Below, piece after piece: positions 57,456 through 64,000 of a stretch of DNA of 64,000 nucleotides (position 1 is its first letter; each line of letters starts with the position of its first letter). The DNA is taken from assembly GCF_037975245.1 (NCBI RefSeq), contig NC_092563.1, positions 25,762,960 through 25,826,959 of the forward strand, in the 5' to 3' direction. A model generated the notes under the pieces. It was given only the letters and a program-made list of their open reading frames with translations. It did not search any database and was not told the origin of the DNA. This stretch comes from Apostichopus japonicus (taxonomy: Eukaryota > Echinodermata > Holothuroidea > Aspidochirotida > Stichopodidae). Position numbers and translations under genes: made by a program.

Positions 57456-60400
57456 CTGCAAAAAAAGAAATAAGTCAAGCTCAAAACATAGCAAAGTACA
57501 GTGACATATGGAGGAGAGAGGTTGGAGAAAGGTGAGGTAAAGGTATAGTGAAGGGGACAAAGACAAATATTTTATGAGTCAGAGAAGTTAAGTTTCATTA
57601 ATGTTTGCATTGCTATGACTTTTCATGACACCATATAGATTCTACTCTCTGTATAACACTGCAGAATTTGTAATGTGAAGTAGAACTAAATGCACAAATC
57701 ACACACATCCTACACCTTAGAAATCAGCCTGGCAGAGACATCTTAAGCAGCCTAAGCCGGGTGGCTAACAGACAGCCCTGTAAACAATACACACTAACTA
57801 ATATCAAAAATTTACAAATACATAATAGTGTGTGCAGGAAGGCACAATGTACAACATACTTAATGATCTACTAGTTTGAGTAACCACACATTCAAAGCAT
57901 GGCACAATGTACAACATACTTAATGATCTACTGGTTTGAGTAACCACACATTCAAAGCATGGCACAATGTACAACATACTTAATGATCTACTGGTTTGAG
58001 TAACCACACATTCAAAGCATTGCACAATGAACAACACACCTAATGATCTACTGGTTTGAGTAATCACACATACAATGGAATACAGACCAAGTCTTCATAC
58101 TACCAACTCTATGTCTAAGTTAATATTCATGATTCAGAACTTGTCCAACATATAGTCTATGTATGTGCATGCCATCTTTCTCTTGCACATATCAGAATCC
58201 ACCACCCCATTAAAAACTTACCCGCCACTTCTTCACATGTTTCTCCCTGCCAACCATCGGCACAACGACAAAGTGGATAGAATGAGTTTTCATAGACATG
58301 AATGAAGCATTCACCGCCATTGGCACAGTTCCAACCACTGCAAGGGTTTTCTTCTACTGTGATGGGCAAGTCACTCACTGGAAAACGAGATGTAAAGAAC
58401 AATCCTCAAAACAAGGAAATTTCACAGTCGACTTCAATTAAGCTAACAACAATAACTCTTTGGAAATTTAGCTTGCAGTAGATTTAAATATAGGAGTTAG
58501 AAAGGCATGTATACATGTATTACTGTAACTCATAAACCATGCATTCATGGATGGAGAAAATACTGACACTAATTGTATATTAAAAATAATTTGAGAAAAA
58601 TATCTTACTTTTCGAATCTTCAATGGCACGTTTACCCATAACAGGAACTGCAAAGAGAATGACAAAGACAGATCAAGGTGAAACATAGCAGAAAACCTAG
58701 TTTTTTTGGCAACCACTTAACTACATATGTAACCAAATAAAACAGGATTTTCATAGCAATAAAACAAAGATAAGGTGAACCAAATCCACATTCAATATTA
58801 GGACTATTTATTGTAACATTGAAGACAAGATTTTAATTTCAAGTTTTGACCTTCAAAGACAACAGTAGCATTCTTGCACTCACTGAATTGGACCCACACA
58901 CCATGTATGAAGAAATATAATAAACAGCCAATTTGATGTTAATGTCTTTTTTATACATAGTCTTAAATGTGATCTTTCTTCGCATCTGATACTCTGATGA
59001 CGCAATTTACAAAATATACAAAAGTTACTTACGCTGATTGCCCCGAAACACGTTGATAGTAAATGAGCATTCTGCAGTAATTGCTCTAACTCTATACGCA
59101 TATGTTAGAGGCGTTGATCCCAGTTGGAAGAATGCACTGTTTGTTGGAGGAGCTGTTAATGGCTGAATGGTGTTACCATTGAATGTAGCTGTTGGAACTG
59201 TCCATGTTACTATAACAAAAGTCTCGTTTGTTGGTAGCTCAACAGTCATATCAGTAGGACAATCTGGAATTTGGATTTGATCTGGTGGACGAAAACAAAA
59301 GTTGCATTTACAAATTGTTAGACACTATAAGGCATTTTTTGAAGTTCAATGACATAAATACTGCTGTTCTGTACCTACAATAAATGATGAGGTTTGTCTT
59401 AACTTCATATTTTGGTGCTAAGTTAACTTTAAGTTTGAAGGGTCAAAGTAACCTAGTACTTTTTTTTTTAAAGGAGTAAGAGACAGACTGGCCCCATCTA
59501 TTGCTATTACTATATATAAGGTAGCCCTGGTTGTCCATTGCACTCCCTCAAAGGGTAGTCCTTGAAACACCCACAAAGTGTGTCACCATCACAGGTACAT
59601 AGTGTAGCTAGTTTTTAGGCACCCTTCATGGGTAGCCTTGGTGGTATCCAAAATGGCACCCTCAAATGGCTTTCCTGTTTGTCAGACAAGACACTTGCTC
59701 ATGATGAATGATTAGAAAAGCATACTTGCAATGATGCAATCAGTTGCGGCTTGTCTGTTGATAAATGTTAACATTCAATTGCACAGTGGATGCGCCAAGC
59801 TGCAGTAGTAACACTTGATGCTGTAAAACCTATGACAGGGTATTAAATGAACATTGCAGACACCTAAATATAATTGTCATATCTTTCTTGCACCGAAAAG
59901 TAACATTTTCAATGAGCAACATCTCCCTAGCGAAGATCAATATTCAAGGAGACGTACTTGCAACTGTCGTCGAGACTCTCACTTCAAAGGAACAGTTCAA
60001 TGTGATGACATCTAGGACATTGAAAGAGTAAGTGACTGTTGTAACTCCAACAGGGAAGAAGTCTGCAGGATTATGTGAACTCATCTCCTCAATAGGTATG
60101 CTCCCAGCAATATTTGAAAGTTGAGGCTCAATCCAGGTAACACTAACTTCAGGGGTTCCAGAAGGTACAGACCGTATAATATTTGCAGGACAGTTGCTAA
60201 CAGCGGGTGGACCAGTGACTGAAAAAAAAAATGATGTCATGAATTTGTACCACATTAAAATATACACACAATGGATATTAGATGTTGGTGAGTTTGGTGA
60301 ATATTAAATTACTGAGACAGCAACTTTAATGGAAATGATACATGATTATAAAGAATCTTCAAGAATGAGCAAGGTTATTGAAAGCAAGGCAAGACTTAGG

Positions 60401-63400
60401 CTGACAAAGTAAAACCCTTATAGGATAGATGTAAATCAATGAGATGCAGTCAACCAATCACACACTTCATGTAAGTAACCAATATAAAGTAAGTGCTATG
60501 CCAAATAGTCTGATAGCTACACACAAAGATAATGCAAATCGCAAAGCCAAGAAGTCCTTCCACATTGTCAAACCAAATCAAATTTGAGAAGTTCTTTTAT
60601 TTACTGTGCTGCAAATTTTTACTCAAAGGGAAACCTTTGTTATGGACTAACTTGTACACTTGAAATGATTAAAATTGGAAACAAAATGAGAATTTCATCA
60701 CTTCAAGAAACATATGACTCATAATTGCATGCAACATGAAAACTACAACTTGAAAAAAAAAAAAAAAAAAGATATAACCTTAAGGTCACTCGAACAAATG
60801 AGAAAAACTGCAGTGTGGATCAAATCAATTGTAAATACGCTTTGGTAAGTCCAAGGCACATAACAGACACTAGTATTACTCAATTTCAGAAGAAAATGAT
60901 TAAAATTAAGGAAGTTTGAGATCAATTCAACAAAACCAATCAAATAGAACATGATAGGATTAAAGGTAAAATTATAATTGTCCAATGTGTACTGCAATGG
61001 CTATTTCATTTGTCATTTCTGAATGATTGGTAATTTTTTTATTGGGTTACTGAACATCTCTCATGTACTCTGTTAACAGAAAAGGATAATATATAAAACT
61101 CTAACACAGAAAGAATATGATACTGCATGCAGCAAGCCTTCAACAAATTGCAAGTTAAAAGGAGTATAGGGAAATGGAGCAAATTTACAACTCACTTCTT
61201 ATTACTGTGACAGTAAAGGAAATGAATACAGTGTTCTCTGACAAATCACTAAACACATAGAACACTTGAGTAACCCCATCAGGGAAGACACTGCCTGGTT
61301 CATGACTTCTTGTAATCAGAGTAGCTGGACCACTTTCATCAAATGCCAATGGCTCATCCCAAGTGACCACTGCTGACTCAGTGGGTGAAAACGTGGCCAC
61401 AATATCTTCAGGTATTCTAAAAACTACCGGAGGAGTGGTATCAACATTATCTAGGGGGAAAAAAGGAATGAAAACCTTGTTGGAGCAACCATGGCCAAAT
61501 AAACTTGTTATGTAAATTGCTTGCGTGCTTCCACTTTATGACTTAAAGGACTAGTTCAGGTGTCACAAATGTTTATCTTATATGAAAGAGAACAGTAAAA
61601 GAAACCCTATAGTGAAGAAATTATTCAAATATCTTTTTCCGTTTAGGAGATAATCAAGTTTAAATTTCTGTCTGATTGTGTAGAAACTGCTGTGAGCTCA
61701 TATCCTCACTGTCCTGAAAAGTCTTTGTTATTTTATTAAAATATTTTGTAAGATTTTATGACTTACAACCCAAAGATATGTCAGGAGATATCTTATGTGT
61801 CAAGTGAAGTACTTGAGATTTGACATCTGAAGAATGTTTGATTATATTTTTTTAGATTTGTGAAAAAAAATGCAATTATTTTTTAATGAAATATATTGAC
61901 ACATGTTCAGGAAGTGAGGATGTGACATCACACCCTCACAGTTAGTCTTTCTACACCAGTCATTTGCAAAGAAATTTTGAAATCTTCAAAGTGTGATATC
62001 TCCTTAACAGGGAATGCTATCGTGGTAGTTTCTTCACTGTTCTGTTTGTCTTTTTAAGCTCTTTCATACAAGGAAGACATGTCAGACACCTGAACCAATC
62101 CTTTAATACTAAGTAGAAGTCAAGCACTTCCTATTATTGAAAACAAAAAATAATAATTTGAAATATAACATTGTACATATGATGGACATAGATGGAAATA
62201 GGCATTTGTTCATAACACTGAGATTGAAAGTTCAAATCAACATCATTTCATCCCCTTTAAAATTGGTTGTAAAACTCACAAAACAGGATAATAAATAATT
62301 CAAGTGTAATCCAAACAAGTTGAGATATGCCGTCTATATAAATAAATGTAATATGTAAAATAAATATAATAAATGGACAACAAATGTCATAAAAAACAAA
62401 CCATTTATATCATTAACAATCACATCAAATGTAACTGTTAATTGATTCCCTGCAGGGTCAGAATACAAATATTCAACAGCAGTTCTTCCCACACTGAACC
62501 GAGATGCCCCAGAGAAATGTGACTGGCGGAGTAGTGTGACAGTTCCTGAGTTATCTGTGACCAAAGGTTCTACCCAATTAGCAGTTACACTAGTTTGTTC
62601 AGACCGTAATATTAGAACAATGGTGTCAGGTTGACTGATGACTGAGGGTGGTACATTATCACCAATCACTCCACCTAAGGCAAGAATAAAGCAGTTAGGT
62701 TAAGTGAAAAACAGGGTAGATATGATAGGGAGAGAGTGTGGGTTGGTAAAGGGCAAAGATGGTGAAATAAGGACAAACTAACAACAAGATTACAACAAAC
62801 TGATCCGATGATGGTTTGGATGCTAGTCCCAGTGGAAGAGCTTGCTGGTTTTCTAAATGATACCTGACACATTGTTGGAATCATAAAATCACAACCAACT
62901 TAATAGTGACTCAGAGCCTTATGCAAATGATTGATATAAAATCAAAGCAAGCATTGTTTATTTTTCAATTGAATCCAACAAACCTTTTATCTGTCAAGTT
63001 TTCTTTCAAATTCTTTTCAAGATTATCACATACAAGCCCCAAATCAGCACAAGTTCTTTTCTGTTCAAAGAGTTTTCTTCTTGAAATTTTCGACCACTTT
63101 GATGTGAATCGAGTAACATATTTGTATATACAATGTTATGTAAATTACAAATTTTGATAAGAAAATCAAAAGATATTCACAATTTATTATGATATGGATT
63201 GTCACCCTACCACATAACAAATCAAACGGTTGTTTTCCTTGATACAAGCCCAAAATCAGCACAAGTTCTTTTTCGATCAAGAAGTTTTCTTCTTTCAAAT
63301 TTTCTATTCATGACCACTTTGATGTGCATCAATTAACATATTTGTATTTCCAATGTTATGTAAATTACAAATCTTGATAAGACAATCACAAGATATTCAC

Positions 63401-64000
63401 AATTTATTATAAATTGAATTGTCACCCTACCACATAACAAATCAAAAGGTTGTTTTCCTTGATACAAGCCCAAGATACGCACAGGTTCTTTTTCGATCAA
63501 GAAGTTTTCTTCTTTCAAATTTTCTATACATGACCACTTTGATGTGCATCAATTAACATATTTGTAAATCCAACATTATGTAAATTACAAATCTTGATTA
63601 GATATTCACAAGATATCCAAGATAATTTAAATTGAATTGTCACCCTACAAAACATATCGAAAGGTTGTTTTCCCGAAAAAGAAATAAAACAAAAACAAAG
63701 AAAAACATATGGTCAACATAAACTTTTGTATGTACAGCATTTATATGAAAGACCAATGAGACATTTGGGAGACATCAGATTGTAACTTACCAACTCTAAG
63801 AGTGAAAGTACAAGTAGAGATGTCTGTCCCAGAAATGAATGTATAGGTGATCATCAATTCCTGATTTGGGGATAAAAAGACTGGAGGATTCCTATTAGCT
63901 TGTGGAATGATGGCATTATTTAGGCTGTCAAACCCTGTGGGTGGTGTCCAGGTGAATTCTGTGCCAGCTCCTCCAAATCCCGCTGGTTGTGTAATATCAT
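57301..64000 (-). CDS. Transmembrane HYR-repeat/EGF protein (3' end of a larger gene)
   Basis: Eight minus-strand exons, all joined by phase-1 introns: 63791-64000 (continues off the right edge), 62402-62674, 61196-61450, 59958-60218, 59033-59281, 58609-58647, 58222-58377 and 57301-57455. The first five are HYR (hyalin repeat) domains with the usual V.W..P, DNSG and F..G.T.V.Y..D marks. Then come a 13-residue linker, an EGF domain with six cysteines, a transmembrane helix and a short basic tail. HYR domains have an immunoglobulin-like fold and act in cell adhesion and matrix binding; echinoderm hyalin is built from them. A type I membrane receptor or adhesion protein is inferred. No signal peptide is visible because the 5' end is missing. 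Confidence 0.88.
57841..58080. repeat. 60-bp tandem repeat, four copies, in an intron
   Basis: GGCACAATGTACAACATACT and the following 40 bp repeat at 57841, 57901, 57961 and 58021 with almost no change between the first three. A minus-strand ORF over it is a by-product, since 60 is a multiple of three. Confidence 0.97.
58222..58377 (-). CDS. EGF-like domain exon
   Basis: 156 nt, phase 1-1, acceptor TTTTCCAG, donor GGCGG|GTAAGT. Six cysteines in EGF spacing: NPC, WNC, GEC, PLC, RC, ETC, with 'CADGWQGETC' as the typical C-terminal half. No calcium-binding DxxE start is seen. Confidence 0.9.
58609..58647 (-). CDS. 39-nt linker micro-exon
   Basis: Acceptor CTTTGCAG, donor AAAA|GTAAGA, phase 1-1, exactly 13 codons (L/PVMGKRAIEDSK). 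It lies between the last HYR domain and EGF. Being symmetric, it could be skipped without a frame change. GKR is a weak dibasic site. Confidence 0.65.
59033..59281 (-). CDS. HYR domain exon (last)
   Basis: 249 nt, phase 1-1, acceptor GTCCACCAG, donor CAGC|GTAAGT. Contains DCPTDM, VIVTWTVP and ECSFTINVF, so the cysteine pair of a canonical HYR domain is kept. Confidence 0.88.
59282..59957. other. Intron of HYR gene
   Basis: GT-AG intron between HYR exons. No further exon or repeat is recognised within it. Confidence 0.6.
59958..60218 (-). CDS. HYR domain exon
   Basis: 261 nt, phase 1-1, acceptor TTTTTTTTCAG, donor GCAA|GTACGT. Contains NCPANIIRSVP, VSVTWIEP, FPVGVTTVTYSFNVLD and LNCSFEV. The cysteine pair is kept. 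Confidence 0.9.
60219..61195. other. Intron of HYR gene
   Basis: Contains an 18-A run at about 60753-60770. No coding sequence is recognised. Confidence 0.6.
61196..61450 (-). CDS. HYR domain exon lacking the cysteine pair
   Basis: 255 nt, phase 1-1, acceptor CCCCCTAG, donor AGAA|GTGAGT. Contains TPPVVFRIPEDIVATFSP, VVTWDEP, 'GSVFPDGVTQVFYVFSD' and SFTVTVI. Both positions that normally hold Cys are replaced, so the disulphide is lost as a unit. Confidence 0.88.
61451..62401. other. Intron of HYR gene
   Basis: GT-AG intron; no exon or repeat is recognised inside. Confidence 0.6.
62402..62674 (-). CDS. HYR domain exon lacking the cysteine pair
   Basis: 273 nt, phase 1-1, acceptor TTGCCTTAG, donor AATG|GTTTGT (weak +3 to +5). 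Contains NVPPSVISQPDTIVL, NWVEPLVTDNSGTV, RTAVEYLYSDPAGN and TFDVIVND. No cysteines. Confidence 0.88.
63031..63660. repeat. ~215-bp tandem triplication in an intron
   Basis: TACAAGCCC begins at 63031, 63243 and 63463 (212 and 220 bp apart), each followed by GCACA(A/G)GTTCTTTT, 'GACCACTTTGATGTG' and 'TATGTAAATTACAAAT'. The third copy decays near 63660. ORFs read across it are not real. Confidence 0.92.
63791..64000 (-). CDS. HYR domain exon, partial at right edge
   Basis: Donor GTTG|GTAAGT at 63790. The frame reads DITQPAGFGGAGTEFTW, FLSPNQELMITYTFISG and STCTFTLRV, a HYR C-terminal two-thirds. The 5' part lies outside the window. Confidence 0.8.

Noticed and set aside
57804-58067. Minus-strand ORF with a 20-residue VTQTSRSLSMLYIV repeat
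   Set aside because: Translation of the 60-bp tandem repeat inside an intron of the HYR gene.
63065-63518. Two near-identical ORFs beginning MKEENFLIEKE
   Set aside because: They lie on the ~215-bp tandem intron repeat and have no splice or domain support.

Overview
This is a eukaryotic (metazoan) window: genes are split by GT/AG introns, intergenic DNA is AT-rich and crowded with short repeats, and no prokaryotic operon layout is visible. A LIN-41/TRIM71 orthologue, a transmembrane HYR-repeat/EGF protein, an interstitial TTAGGG telomere-type array and tRNA-derived SINE material fit a marine invertebrate deuterostome. An echinoderm, perhaps a sea cucumber, is my best guess; this is inference, not proof.

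Layout. (1) 1-9.4 kb: a minus-strand gene with at least four coding exons and a MIF4G-like helical region (1485-5767, possible first exon at 9330-9368). It has a likely one-base frame break in its last visible exon and probably continues off the left edge through a 37-bp minisatellite. (2) 9.4-28.5 kb: mostly non-coding. It holds several large inverted repeats (the most striking a ~730-bp foldback at 11.18-11.91 kb with 16-bp minisatellite arms), small perfect palindromes, and tandem arrays with 105-, 278-, 72- and 140-bp units. (3) 28.2-31.6 kb: a complete, intron-free LIN-41/TRIM71 coding region on the minus strand. Its 3' flank carries two perfect let-7 8-mer sites 22 nt apart (28573-28602) plus weaker ones, which looks like the ancient let-7/lin-41 timing switch. 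(4) 31.6-45.4 kb: TE-rich flank with a Penelope-like element remnant lacking its reverse transcriptase, hAT-like MITE termini, and a copy of an interspersed repeat also found at 7.5 kb. (5) 45.5-47.1 kb: a small plus-strand three-exon gene of an uncharacterised family, with a hAT-like MITE in its first intron. (6) 47.1-57 kb: interstitial telomeric repeat, a tRNA-like SINE head, a minus-strand LINE remnant cut by a hAT-like MITE that itself hosts a nested MITE (both with exact 8-bp target-site duplications), another MITE, and a tRNA-derived SINE. (7) 57.3-64 kb: the 3' end of a minus-strand gene for a type I membrane protein: at least five HYR domains, each on one phase 1-1 exon, then a linker exon, an EGF exon and a transmembrane/tail exon. 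It runs off the right edge.

The genes show no sign of working as one pathway. The strongest biological story is the TRIM71 locus with its let-7 sites. The strongest genome-structure stories are the foldback arrays and the hAT-like MITE family with reconstructable empty sites. All exon borders were read by eye from splice consensus and phase agreement; no search or computation was run.
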